A stretch of 64,000 nt of DNA from Polaribacter septentrionalilitoris (lineage in GTDB: Bacteria > Bacteroidota > Bacteroidia > Flavobacteriales > Flavobacteriaceae), in contig NZ_VRMJ01000005.1 in NCBI RefSeq assembly GCF_009832745.1, positions 1 to 64,000 on the forward strand, written 5' to 3'. How positions within the stretch are numbered: the first letter of the stretch is position 1; every line of letters starts with the position of its first letter. A program made the translations under genes and the position numbers. The notes under the pieces were generated by a model, which worked only from the letters and a program-made list of their open reading frames with translations, made no database searches and had not been told where the DNA came from. Of this stretch, positions 52,939 to 61,630 are shown in pieces.

Positions 52939-54417
52939 ATGAGGAGAATTTTTTTACTAATATTATTTAGCACATTTCTTGTTGCTAAATCTTTCAGTCA
53001 ATTTACTACAGACGAAATTACATACGGAAATAGAATCGATTTAGAAAACAGCAATAGTTGGGCTGTTGGTGGTGGATTTAGCAATTTTATAATGCATGGA
53101 GATTTACGTTCTATTGGTACTGGTGATGATACCAATTATCTAAACTTTGGAGCCTTTGCCTACGTTGATAAAATGTTTAATCCTTTATTAGGTATAGAGT
53201 TTAAAGCTAGCTATTCTAAAATATCGGGGGGAGCTCAGTACTTTTCTACAACTTCAGGCTATGAAATTTTATACACCAAAGATGATGCAGGTTTAATTCA
53301 AGACAATTCTTACTTTGAAGGTGTTGCTTTTGGTGGGGAAATCAATTTGATATTTAGTTTTACTAACTTATATCAAACCACTGCTAGTAAATGGCATGCT
53401 GCTGGTTACTTTGGTGTTGGTTGGCATCAATATGACACAAAGCTATCAGAAAGAATTGATGGTGCACCAGACAGAGTATTAGTAGATTTTGGTAACAACC
53501 CTGCAAGAAATAGTGTTAGTTATGCAAGTTCTATTTATTTATCTGGGCAATTTGGTTTAAAAAGAAGATTAAACAAACGTGTTGACTTAGAGTTTAGAAC
53601 TGGAATGTATTTCAACTATGAAGATCATTTAGACGGGGCTATTTCTAACAAGCAAGATTGGGAAACATTCTTTGTTTCTAGTATAGGTGTTGCTGTTAAA
53701 TTAGGTAAGAAAAAAGTATTTACCATTTGGGGTGATGAAAATGGAGGTACAGATCAATTTAAAATTGTTGATACAGATAACGATGGTGTAATGGATCAAT
53801 TAGATATTGAACCAAATACACCTGCTGGTGTAATGGTATATGGTAATGGTAAAGCTGTAGATTCTGATAAAGATGGTCTACCAGATTATAAAGATAAATG
53901 TCCTTTAAAATACGGACCAATATCAAATCAAGGTTGTCCGTTAAACACAGATGCTGATGGAGATGGCATCATGGATGGGGAAGACTTGTGTCCTAATACA
54001 CCTGGTGTAATAGAAAACAAAGGTTGTCCTAAAAAAGATACAGCTGGTCCTACTAATGTTACTCAGCAAATTGGATTATTAGCTGCAAGTATTTACTTTG
54101 ACACAAATAGTGATAGAATTAAATCTATCTCTTTTGCAACAATTGATAAGATTATCAACTTAATGAAGCAAGTACCTGATGTGAAATTTGTTATTGAAGG
54201 ACATACAGATAATAGAAATAGTGACAGATACAACTTGTACTTATCTCAAAGAAGAGCTGCTAGTGTAAGAAAATACATGATCAAACAAGGAATATCAAAC
54301 TCTAGACTTGAATCTAAAGGTTATGGTGAATCTAGACCTAAGTTCTCTAATGATAATGCAGGTGGTAGACAGTTAAACAGAAGGGTAGAAATTAAACCAG
54401 TTGGTTCATTAGATTAA
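52939..54417 (+). CDS. OmpA family protein with thrombospondin type-3 repeats
   Basis: A 492-residue outer-membrane protein. Signal peptide (ending near SFSQ|FTTDE), an N-terminal beta-barrel (about 25-255), Ca-binding thrombospondin type-3 repeats (about 260-365: DTDNDGVMDQLD, DSDKDGLPDYKDKCP, DADGDGIMDGEDLCP) and a C-terminal OmpA peptidoglycan-binding domain (about 380-490: YFDTNSDRIK, EGHTDNRNSDRYNLYLSQRRA and a terminal LNRRVEIKP). It anchors the outer membrane to the cell wall. Single-gene unit with a very strong terminator. Confidence 0.93.
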   Translation: MRRIFLLILFSTFLVAKSFSQFTTDEITYGNRIDLENSNSWAVGGGFSNFIMHGDLRSIGTGDDTNYLNFGAFAYVDKMFNPLLGIEFKASYSKISGGAQYFSTTSGYEILYTKDDAGLIQDNSYFEGVAFGGEINLIFSFTNLYQTTASKWHAAGYFGVGWHQYDTKLSERIDGAPDRVLVDFGNNPARNSVSYASSIYLSGQFGLKRRLNKRVDLEFRTGMYFNYEDHLDGAISNKQDWETFFVSSIGVAVKLGKKKVFTIWGDENGGTDQFKIVDTDNDGVMDQLDIEPNTPAGVMVYGNGKAVDSDKDGLPDYKDKCPLKYGPISNQGCPLNTDADGDGIMDGEDLCPNTPGVIENKGCPKKDTAGPTNVTQQIGLLAASIYFDTNSDRIKSISFATIDKIINLMKQVPDVKFVIEGHTDNRNSDRYNLYLSQRRAASVRKYMIKQGISNSRLESKGYGESRPKFSNDNAGGRQLNRRVEIKPVGSLD

Positions 54418-54440
54418 TACATAAATTAAATCTACATATT

Positions 54441-54473
54441 AAAAGAGCTGCCAAAATTTGGCAGCTCTTTTCT
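54441..54473 (+). terminator. Terminator after the OmpA-type gene
   Basis: AAAAGAGCTGCCAAA (54441-54455) pairs with TTTGGCAGCTCTTTT. One of the most stable hairpins in the window. Confidence 0.95.
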
Positions 54474-54736
54474 TATTGTAAATAAATGGAACTTAACTTA
54501 GTCCTTATATATTCTAAATTAACGAAATATACTATTCAAAAAAATAATTATTATTTAATAGCATCACTACCTGAGAGAATATCTATTTTTAAAAGTATCT
54601 TGAGAAATAAATAGTTTAGTTCATAAAATTCATATTTAGCTTAAAATTGTAACATTTAAGTAAAAACAAGATTTGCCAAAGTAAAAGTTTCAATAAGCAG
54701 TTGGTTTTAAATTTAATACAAGCTAATTAATAGAAA
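54474..54736. other. Gene-free AT-rich spacer
   Basis: Between the terminators of the OmpA-type gene and gldC the sequence is AT-rich, with no open frame of note on either strand, no RNA gene and no recognised repeat. I see nothing functional in it. Confidence 0.6.
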
Positions 54737-54769
54737 TAAAAAATCCTTCTAAATTTAGAAGGATTTTTT
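54737..54769 (-). terminator. Terminator after gldC
   Basis: AAAAAATCCTTCTAAA and TTTAGAAGGATTTTTT form a perfect stem. It ends the gldB-gldC transcript on the minus strand. Confidence 0.9.
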
Positions 54770-54789
54770 AGTATTAAATTTTAAAAATA

Positions 54790-55125
54790 TTATTTTTTTA
54801 GCTCTAATTTTTCTGCAAAATAATCACAAAAATCACGCATAGTAGCACTCATTTTTTGATCATCTGTAGCACGTTCAAATGTATCTGCCATAGATACTAG
54901 GGTTTGATGATAAAACTGTTTCATTTCATCTACGGGCATGTCTTTAGTCCAAAGATCCATTCTTAGCGTATCTTTCTTTTTATGATCCCATACAGAAATC
55001 ATAATAGACTTAGAAGCTTCATTTTCTATACCTCCATCTTTTGCAGTCCAAGAAATTTCTTCAGGCACTTTATTTTCATCTAAACCTACTTTGAATTTTA
55101 TTTCTGAATTGTGTTTTACTGACAT
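54790..55125 (-). CDS. gldC: GldC, gliding motility protein
   Basis: A 111-residue cytoplasmic protein of the GldC family, which in F. johnsoniae supports GldB and efficient gliding. Conserved pieces: EIKFKVGLDENKVPEEISW, MDLWTKDMPVDEMKQFYHQT and FCDYFAEKLEL. Its ATG overlaps the gldB stop by one base (TAATG), giving translational coupling. No signal peptide, so it does not itself reach the envelope. Confidence 0.93.
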   Translation of the reverse strand: MSVKHNSEIKFKVGLDENKVPEEISWTAKDGGIENEASKSIMISVWDHKKKDTLRMDLWTKDMPVDEMKQFYHQTLVSMADTFERATDDQKMSATMRDFCDYFAEKLELKK

Positions 55126-56084
55126 TATTTTTTGGGTTTATATTTAGATTTCTTGAATAAATCTTCGGGTTTTATTTGTATTAATTTTTGCAAAGATACA
55201 TCATTATGCTTCATATAAGATTTTACAATTTGCCAACCAATCCAAACTCCAATTCTTCCTGGAGAGTTTTTATCAGCTTCTAAATAAAATTTAGAAAAAG
55301 GGGCATTGTCTAAAAATCGTTTATTTAATTTTATATCTGTACTGAACAGTAATTTACGTTCAATAAAATACTTCCATACTTGTTCTTCATTTTCAATCAC
55401 CCAATTTAGCTCATCAATTTGATATCCTATTTTTAATTTGTCTGATATATTTGGTAAATATTTGTCTAATACAAACATTTTTTTTCCTTCATATATCATT
55501 TTATTAATGAAACTTCGATCTCTATTTGGCAAAAATTGCGTTTCTATGATTGATTGTGCCACATCAACAATAATATTGTCTTTAGTATTATTTTCTTTAA
55601 TGTATTTTGGGTAATCAGCATAGAATTTATGTTCTTTACCTAAGTAAACATCCAACGAAATAAACAATAAACTATCTGCATAAATTACTCGACTATCATA
55701 ATCGATATTAGTTAACATCGTAATAACATTTGGAGCTTTAAAATTTGTATTATAATATTTTATATGTTTAAATAATGACGATATTTGACTCTTTAATTTA
55801 GAAATATCCTGAAATACTTTTTGAGTTTCAGTAAATAACTCTTGTTCATCTTTATCGTTAATTTTTGCTATCGCTAAACTATCTGAAAATTGTTTGGGAA
55901 ATAAATAGGGATATTTTGCTTTTACTTTTGGTAATGTTTTTTTATTTGCAGAGTAAAAATCTAGATCATACCTTTTTATAGAATAATCTATAGTTATATC
56001 AGAAACATTAATATGGTCTAATTTTTTATCAGAACAAGAAAAAAACAAGCATAAAACTATGATTACTGTAAAAAAAAATCTCAT
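55125..56084 (-). CDS. gldB: GldB, gliding motility lipoprotein
   Basis: A 319-residue lipoprotein (FFSC, Cys17) of the GldB family, essential for gliding and, in F. johnsoniae, for type IX-dependent phenotypes. The family's DUF2268-like core is seen as IKYYNTNFKAPNVITMLTNI and GYQIDELNWVIENEEQVW, with PGRIGVWIGWQIV near the C-terminus. A CAAAATTA (TAATTTTG on the minus strand) promoter-like box lies at 56120-56127. Divergent from nadE. Confidence 0.92.
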   Translation of the reverse strand: MRFFFTVIIVLCLFFSCSDKKLDHINVSDITIDYSIKRYDLDFYSANKKTLPKVKAKYPYLFPKQFSDSLAIAKINDKDEQELFTETQKVFQDISKLKSQISSLFKHIKYYNTNFKAPNVITMLTNIDYDSRVIYADSLLFISLDVYLGKEHKFYADYPKYIKENNTKDNIIVDVAQSIIETQFLPNRDRSFINKMIYEGKKMFVLDKYLPNISDKLKIGYQIDELNWVIENEEQVWKYFIERKLLFSTDIKLNKRFLDNAPFSKFYLEADKNSPGRIGVWIGWQIVKSYMKHNDVSLQKLIQIKPEDLFKKSKYKPKK

Positions 56085-56143
56085 ATTCTTTGTATCTTAG
56101 TATCTCAATTTAAGAACGACAAAATTACTAAAATAGTTTATCA

Positions 56144-56932
56144 ATGAATACTGAAAAAGTTGCAAAACACATCATACAATGGTTAAAAGAATATGCTGAA
56201 AATGCAAAAGTAAAAGGTTTTGTTGTTGGTGTTTCTGGCGGAATAGATTCGGCTTTAACATCTACATTATGTGCTGAAACTGGATTGCCAACTTTATGTG
56301 TAGAAATGCCTATACACCAAGCAGAAAGTCAGGTTTCTAGAGCAGAAGAGCATATAAAACAACTTAAAGAACGTTTTACAAATGTTTCTGATGTTCGAGT
56401 TGATTTAACAACAACCTTCGAAACTTTTAAAACTGCTGTACCTACTATTGATGATAAAGCTAAAGTAGATTTATCTTTAGCGAATACTAGAGCTAGACTA
56501 AGAATGTCTAGTTTGTATTATTTAGCAGGTATAAATAATTTTTTAGTTGCAGGAACTGGAAATAAAGTAGAGGATTTTGGAGTTGGATTTTACACTAAAT
56601 ATGGTGATGGAGGTGTTGATTTGAGTCCGATTGCAGATTTAATGAAATCTGAAGTATATGAATTAGCAGCATTTTTAGGGGTACCAAATTCTATTCAGAA
56701 AGCTCAACCAACAGATGGTTTATTTGGAGATAGTAGAACTGATGAAGATCAACTTGGAGCTTCTTATGATGAATTAGAATGGGCTATGAAAATGCAAGAG
56801 AAAGGAAAAACTCTTGATGAATTTGAAGGCAGAAAACAAGAAGTTTACAAGATTTACACAAGATTAAACGCTATTAATCAACATAAGATGCTACCAATAC
56901 CAGTTTGTGAAATACCAAATGAACTAAAGTAA
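56144..56932 (+). CDS. nadE: NH3-dependent NAD+ synthetase
   Basis: A 262-residue amidating enzyme converting deamido-NAD to NAD. ATP pyrophosphatase loop SGGIDSAL, the NTRARLRMSSLYYLAG helix and AGTGNKVEDFGVGFYTKYGD are diagnostic. No glutaminase domain, so it uses free ammonia. Divergent from gldB with a 59-nt gap; ends at a strong terminator. Confidence 0.95.
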   Translation: MNTEKVAKHIIQWLKEYAENAKVKGFVVGVSGGIDSALTSTLCAETGLPTLCVEMPIHQAESQVSRAEEHIKQLKERFTNVSDVRVDLTTTFETFKTAVPTIDDKAKVDLSLANTRARLRMSSLYYLAGINNFLVAGTGNKVEDFGVGFYTKYGDGGVDLSPIADLMKSEVYELAAFLGVPNSIQKAQPTDGLFGDSRTDEDQLGASYDELEWAMKMQEKGKTLDEFEGRKQEVYKIYTRLNAINQHKMLPIPVCEIPNELK

Positions 56933-56953
56933 AACTAATTCTTTTAATACAAG

Positions 56954-56989
56954 AAAACCCTAATTTTACATGAAATTAGGGTTTTTTTT
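56954..56989. terminator. Terminator after nadE
   Basis: AAAACCCTAATTT (56954-56966) pairs with AAATTAGGGTTTT (56973-56985) and has an eight-T tail. The A-run on the other side lets it work for a minus-strand transcript as well. Confidence 0.9.
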
Positions 56990-57011
56990 GTATTATTTTC
57001 TTGGTTAGAAC

Positions 57012-57143
57012 TTATAGCAGATTCGCTGCTACCATCATTTTTTTGATTTTCATATATGCTCTTTTCTTTGATCCTTTAGAAATTTCAAAAGGCAATAAAA
57101 TGAACAGTTGGAAAATTTTTAATAATTGTAAAGTTTTTTTCAT
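57012..57143 (-). CDS. Candidate small basic protein (43 residues)
   Basis: A minus-strand ATG at 57143 opens a 43-residue frame: MKKTLQLLKIFQLFILLPFE, then a basic middle and the ending MKIKKMMVAANLL. It is hydrophobic at the start and strongly basic (11 Lys, one Arg). It lies between the convergent nadE terminator, which also works on the minus strand, and dnaG, and has no competing plus-strand gene. I do not recognise it. It could be a membrane-associated peptide or a chance frame. Confidence 0.3.
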   Translation of the reverse strand: MKKTLQLLKIFQLFILLPFEISKGSKKRAYMKIKKMMVAANLL

Positions 57144-57248
57144 AGGTGAGGATTTTTCTTTTCATTTGAGGTTGCAATATATAAAAAAAAAATTTAATCG
57201 ATAAATTAAACACTAGGTGAAAACACCTGATTTTATAATTTAATAATA

Positions 57249-59258
57249 TTAGACCACTCTATTTAGCTTCTCAAACAGCCTCATTTTTAGGCTTGTATAA
57301 TTTTTAATAACCTCTAAATCTATTGCTATTGCTTGGTCTTGTGTGGCTTCCTTCATCAATTCATCTATCTTCTCACCAATTAAAATTCGTCTTAAATTAA
57401 AGACAGCATCATTAACCGCTTTTTCAAGTACTTCAAGATCACTTGTTACAAAAATATTTTGTCCTTCCCAATCACTCAATTGTCGATTTGGGTTTTCTTT
57501 ATCCATTAAAATAGAAGTTACAATATTGGCTACATCTGTATCTTTATGGTTGACAAAATCGTTAATATTCAGTTTATCATTTTGATTTAACTGATGAATA
57601 ATTTCTATATATATGTTTTGAAAAACTTCATTAGAAAACTCTATTTCATCATCTTGTAAATGCAAATAGATTTCTGTAGAAACTTTATTTTGATACTTTC
57701 TAGTTTCAATTGTTTCTTTTCCGTCTTCATCAACGTTTGATATTTCTTCTGTAAACTCAACCTCTTCATTACCGTATAAAACTAAAAGTTTTATAATCTC
57801 TTTCTCTAAAATAGACAATTGATCTATTTTTTTTGAACTAGTTTGACCACCCTTTACCAATCCCATTTGAGCTTGTTCTTGCTCAGCAAAATATTCTGGA
57901 GGTGGTTGGTTTGGGTCTATAATAGGATTTTGAGTTATTTTAGTTCTTTTAGTTGTTTCCTTTTTTAATAATTGAGCCAACTCACTAAATAAAACTCGCT
58001 CTGAAATATCCATAATTCGCGCACACTCTTGCACATAAACCTCTCGCTGAATTCCATCTGGTATTTTAGAGATACTGGTAACAATATCACGTATTACACC
58101 TGCTTTTTTTATAGGATCATTATCTGAATCTTTTAACAACAATGACACTTTAAAGTTGATAAAATCTTGTGCTGAGTTTTCTAAATACGCTGCTAATTCA
58201 GCATCAGAGTTTGCTTTTGCAAAACTATCTGGGTCTTCTCCATCAGGAAACTGAACTACTTTTACGTTCATTCCTTGCTCAAGAATTAAATCAATTCCAC
58301 GAATAGATGCTCTAATTCCTGCTGCATCACCATCAAATAAAACTGTAATATTTTTTGTTAGGCGATTGATTAATCGAATCTGATCTGATGTTAGTGCTGT
58401 ACCTGAAGAAGCCACCACATTCTCGATTCGGGATTGATGAAAAGAAATAACATCTGTATAACCCTCAACTAAAAAACAATTGTCCTGTTTCGCAATTTCT
58501 TTTTTAGCTTGATAAATTCCATAGAGAATTTTACTCTTGTGGTAAATATCACTTTCTGGAGAATTTAAATATTTGGCTGCTTTTTTATCTGCGGTTAAAA
58601 TTCGTCCTCCAAAACCTAAAACACGACCAGACATCGAATGTATTGGAAACATTACACGTCCTTTAAAGCGGTCGAATTGTTTATTTTCTTTAACGATTGT
58701 TAATCCTGTAGAAGCTAAATATTTTAAATCATAGCCTTTTGCTAATGCTGCTTTTGTGAAATTATCCCACTCATCAATACAATATCCTAAATCAAACTTT
58801 TTAATGGTTTCTTCTCTAAAACCACGTTCTTTAAAATAACTTAAACCAATTGCTTTACCTTTATTGGTATTAAGCATTACATCATGAAAATATTCTTTGG
58901 CAAAATTAGACACCAAAAACATACTTTCTCTTTCATTCATCTGAGCTTTTTCTTCGTTAGTTTGCTCAGTTTCCTCAATTTCAATATTGTATTTCTTAGC
59001 CAACCATCTTAAAGCCTCAGGATAAGTATAGTGTTCATGTTCCATTAAGAATGAAACAGCATTTCCTCCTTTTCCTGTAGAGAAATCTTTCCATATTTGC
59101 TTTACTGGAGATACCATAAAAGATGGCGATTTTTCATCCGTAAACGGACTTAAACCTTTAAAGTTGCTCCCTGCTTTTTTAAGTTGTACAAATTCACCAA
59201 CAACCTCCTCTACTCTTGCAGATTCGAAAACACGGTCTATGGTACTTCTTGATATCAT
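57249..59258 (-). CDS. dnaG: DNA primase
   Basis: A 669-residue primase making RNA primers for replication. The TOPRIM core is normal (FLVEGYTDVISFHQ, FDGDAAGIRAS), as is the RNAP-like basic region (GRVMFPIHSMSGRVLGFGGR). The N-terminal CHC2 zinc finger is present in outline but its ligands are replaced: GLSPFT in place of CCPFH and KDFSTGKGG in place of HCFGCG (Ser37, Thr40, Asp58, Thr61). The C-terminal region (about 430-669) has little similarity to the E. coli helicase-binding domain by eye. Confidence 0.94.
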   Translation of the reverse strand: MISRSTIDRVFESARVEEVVGEFVQLKKAGSNFKGLSPFTDEKSPSFMVSPVKQIWKDFSTGKGGNAVSFLMEHEHYTYPEALRWLAKKYNIEIEETEQTNEEKAQMNERESMFLVSNFAKEYFHDVMLNTNKGKAIGLSYFKERGFREETIKKFDLGYCIDEWDNFTKAALAKGYDLKYLASTGLTIVKENKQFDRFKGRVMFPIHSMSGRVLGFGGRILTADKKAAKYLNSPESDIYHKSKILYGIYQAKKEIAKQDNCFLVEGYTDVISFHQSRIENVVASSGTALTSDQIRLINRLTKNITVLFDGDAAGIRASIRGIDLILEQGMNVKVVQFPDGEDPDSFAKANSDAELAAYLENSAQDFINFKVSLLLKDSDNDPIKKAGVIRDIVTSISKIPDGIQREVYVQECARIMDISERVLFSELAQLLKKETTKRTKITQNPIIDPNQPPPEYFAEQEQAQMGLVKGGQTSSKKIDQLSILEKEIIKLLVLYGNEEVEFTEEISNVDEDGKETIETRKYQNKVSTEIYLHLQDDEIEFSNEVFQNIYIEIIHQLNQNDKLNINDFVNHKDTDVANIVTSILMDKENPNRQLSDWEGQNIFVTSDLEVLEKAVNDAVFNLRRILIGEKIDELMKEATQDQAIAIDLEVIKNYTSLKMRLFEKLNRVV

Positions 59259-59277
59259 TAGTTTAATTATAAATTTT

Positions 59278-59315
59278 AAACCCTTCAGGTTTTAAAAACC
59301 TGAAGGGTTTTTAAA
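59278..59315 (-). terminator. Hairpin between clpX and dnaG
   Basis: AAACCCTTCAGGTTTT (59278-59293) and AAAACCTGAAGGGTTT (59295-59310) form a long perfect stem. On the minus strand it would end clpX transcription 150 nt after the stop. Confidence 0.85.
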
Positions 59316-59376
59316 TATTAAAAAGCCTTATTTCTTTTAGTTATTTTTATGCATTACATTTTTAAGTTAGCAATAT

Positions 59377-59456
59377 GCGTTAAGGATTGAAACGACATCC
59401 TTTTTTCTTTTTTTGAAAAAAGATATAGTGTAAAGCCTGACCTGAAAGGTAACGCC
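59377..59456. ncRNA. Candidate three-hairpin intergenic structured element
   Basis: GCGTTA (59377-59382) can pair with TAACGC (59450-59455), closing a domain that contains AAGGAT/ATCCTT (59382-59387 with 59397-59402), a TTTTTTC/GAAAAAA hairpin (about 59409-59421) and ACCT-GAA-AGGT (about 59440-59450). The strand is not clear. I remember elements with the words GGATTGAAACG, GATATAGTG and a closing AACGCC in intergenic regions of many Flavobacteriaceae, but cannot verify this here. It may be a structured RNA or a dispersed repeat. Confidence 0.5.
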
Positions 59457-59465
59457 ATAATAAAA

Positions 59466-60704
59466 TTAAGACGCAGCTCTTAACTTTTTTAGTGTTGTAT
59501 TCGTTAATTTTGCTTCTGCATATTCTTTAGTTACATTAAATTCTTTTTGATCAGAACTTGGTAAATCAAACATTGCATCTGTAAAAATAGCTTCACATAA
59601 AGAACGTAAACCTCTTGCACCTAGTTTATATTCTACCGCTTTTCCAACAATATAATTCAGTGCTTCTTCATCAATGGTAAAATCAACTTCATCCATACCA
59701 AACAATTTTTTATATTGTTTGATAATTGAATTTTTTGGCTCTGTTAAAATTGCACGTAACGTTTTTGCATCTAATGGATTCATATAACTCAATACTGGTA
59801 AACGACCAATAATTTCTGGAATTAATCCAAAAGACTTTAAATCTATAGGTGTAATGTATTGCAATAAGTTATCGTCATCAATTTTATCTTCATCTAATGA
59901 AGCTCCAAAACCAACTGCTTGTCTGTTTAAACGTTTGCTGATAATTCTATCAATTCCTGAAAATGCGCCTCCTGCAATGAATAAAATATCTTTGGTATTG
60001 ACTTCGATAAACTTTTGCTCGGGATGTTTTCTTCCTCCTTTTGGTGCAACATTTACTACTGCTCCTTCTAAAAGTTTTAATAATGCTTGCTGTACTCCTT
60101 CTCCAGAAACATCTCTGGTGATGGATGGATTATCACCTTTTCTGGCAATTTTATCTATCTCATCAATAAAAACAATACCTCTTTCTGCTTTTTCTACATC
60201 GTAATCTGCGGCTTGTAATAAGCGGCTTAAAATACTTTCTACATCTTCACCAACATAACCTGCTTGAGTTAGTACAGTTGCATCTACAATAGAAAAAGGT
60301 ACATTTAACATTTTTGCAATTGTTCTTGCTACTAATGTTTTACCTGTTCCTGTTTCTCCAACCAAAACAATGTTTGACTTTTCGATTTCTACATCATCTT
60401 CATCATTTTTGTCTTGCAACAATCTCTTATAGTGATTGTAAACGGCAACAGCCATGGCTCTTTTTGTTTCATGCTGACCAATAATGTATTGATCTAAAAA
60501 GTCTTTGATTTGAAGCGGTTTCTTAAGCGTTAAATCTTTAGATAAACTATTTGATTTTGCATCAGAAATTTCTTCTTCTACAATTCCGTAAGCTTGCTCA
60601 ATACATTTATCGCAAATATGTGCATCCATACCTGCAATTAGTAAATCGGTTTCCGCTTTTTTTCGTCCGCAAAACGAACATTCTAAGTTTTCTTCTTTTG
60701 ACAT
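59466..60704 (-). CDS. clpX: ClpX, ATPase of the ClpXP protease
   Basis: A 412-residue AAA+ unfoldase. The N-terminal zinc-binding domain is intact (CSFC, Cys9 and Cys12; CDKC, Cys31 and Cys34). Walker A GETGTGKT, Walker B IVFIDEIDKI, pore loop GYVGED and the ClpP-docking IGF loop equivalent are in the usual order. It unfolds tagged substrates and feeds them to ClpP, whose gene lies 75 nt upstream on the same strand. Confidence 0.97.
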   Translation of the reverse strand: MSKEENLECSFCGRKKAETDLLIAGMDAHICDKCIEQAYGIVEEEISDAKSNSLSKDLTLKKPLQIKDFLDQYIIGQHETKRAMAVAVYNHYKRLLQDKNDEDDVEIEKSNIVLVGETGTGKTLVARTIAKMLNVPFSIVDATVLTQAGYVGEDVESILSRLLQAADYDVEKAERGIVFIDEIDKIARKGDNPSITRDVSGEGVQQALLKLLEGAVVNVAPKGGRKHPEQKFIEVNTKDILFIAGGAFSGIDRIISKRLNRQAVGFGASLDEDKIDDDNLLQYITPIDLKSFGLIPEIIGRLPVLSYMNPLDAKTLRAILTEPKNSIIKQYKKLFGMDEVDFTIDEEALNYIVGKAVEYKLGARGLRSLCEAIFTDAMFDLPSSDQKEFNVTKEYAEAKLTNTTLKKLRAAS

Positions 60705-60712
60705 TTTGATTT

Positions 60713-60779
60713 GGTTTTTGGTTGGTAGTTAATGATTATTGGAAGAAACCAATAACTAAAAACCAACAACTAACAACTA
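60713..60779. repeat. Imperfect inverted repeat between clpP and clpX
   Basis: TTATTGG and CCAATAA flank a 6-nt loop, extended by GGTTTTTGGTTGG-like and CCAACAACTAACAAC-like arms. The stem may reduce clpX expression relative to clpP or stabilise the clpP message. Confidence 0.5.
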
Positions 60780-61439
60780 TTACTTTCTTGCTAAAACTTC
60801 ATCAATCATTCCGTAAGCTTTTGCTTCTTCTGCTTTCATCCAGTAATCTCTATCAGAATCGTTATGTACTTTTTCTATAGTTTGCCCTGAATGGTTTGCA
60901 ATAATTGCATACAACTCATCTTTTAACTTTAAGATTTCTCTTGCCGTAATTTCGATATCAGAAGCTTGTCCTTGAGCACCACCTAAAGGTTGGTGAATCA
61001 TAATTCTAGAATGTGGTAACGCAGAACGCTTTCCAGCTTCCCCTGCACACATTAAAACAGCTCCCATTGATGCTGCCATACCTGTACAAATTGTAGCTAC
61101 ATCTGGTTTTATAAACTGCATGGTATCATAAATTCCTAATCCAGCATACACTCCCCCTCCTGGAGAATTGATGTAGATTGAAATGTCTTTGTTTGCATCT
61201 ACACTTTCTAAAAACAACAACTGCGCTTGAATAATATTAGCTACTTGGTCGTTGATACCTGTTCCTAAAAAGATGATTCTATCCATCATTAAACGAGAGA
61301 AAACATCCATTTGAGTGATGTTCATCTGACGTTCTTCCATGATATATGGAGTTAAACTACTTGTTATTTTTGTATAAGAAGTACTACTTATTCCGTGATG
61401 TTTTGTTGCGTATTTTTCGAACTCTTTTCCGTAATCCAT
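60780..61439 (-). CDS. clpP: ClpP, serine protease subunit
   Basis: A 219-residue serine peptidase. Catalytic Ser124 in GMAASMGAV, His149 in [11 protein letters not shown] and an Asp within DSDRDYW (194-198) complete the triad. The sequence has an N-terminal extension of about 30 residues before the conserved [10 protein letters not shown] region. It lies upstream of clpX with a 75-nt gap containing an imperfect inverted repeat, and downstream of tig, the usual tig-clpP-clpX order. Confidence 0.97.
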   Translation of the reverse strand: MDYGKEFEKYATKHHGISSTSYTKITSSLTPYIMEERQMNITQMDVFSRLMMDRIIFLGTGINDQVANIIQAQLLFLESVDANKDISIYINSPGGGVYAGLGIYDTMQFIKPDVATICTGMAASMGAVLMCAGEAGKRSALPHSRIMIHQPLGGAQGQASDIEITAREILKLKDELYAIIANHSGQTIEKVHNDSDRDYWMKAEEAKAYGMIDEVLARK

Positions 61440-61518
61440 TTCTGTGATTCTATTTTAGGTTTAATACTGTAAAGATAAGAACTATTACGTTAATATTTTG
61501 TTACAGTTATTTGATAAA

Positions 61519-61546
61519 AAAACCTGAATTAAATAATTCAGGTTTT
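61519..61546 (-). terminator. Terminator after tig
   Basis: AAAACCTGAATT (61519-61530) pairs with AATTCAGGTTTT (61535-61546), 4-nt loop, with an A-run at 61516-61520 that becomes the U-run on the minus strand. Confidence 0.8.
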
Positions 61547-61558
61547 ATATTTAATAAG

Positions 61559-61585
61559 ATATCTCTACTGCGCTCGAAATGATAT
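61559..61585. repeat. TTTCGA-type palindromic repeat remnant
   Basis: ATATCTCTACTGCGCTCGAA followed by ATGATAT has matching ends (ATATC/GATAT). Its reverse complement reads ATCATTTCGAGCGCAGTAGA, the classic flavobacterial dispersed repeat. Related to 20647-20673. Confidence 0.55.
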
Positions 61586-61630
61586 TTTAACGACTGAGTG
61601 AGATAATTAAACAGTCTGAGACTGTTATTT

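Noticed and set aside
57001-57204. Plus-strand 67-residue frame after nadE
   Set aside because: It starts with TTG directly after a strong terminator, ends in a poly-Lys/Asn stretch caused by A-runs, and overlaps a more plausible minus-strand frame.
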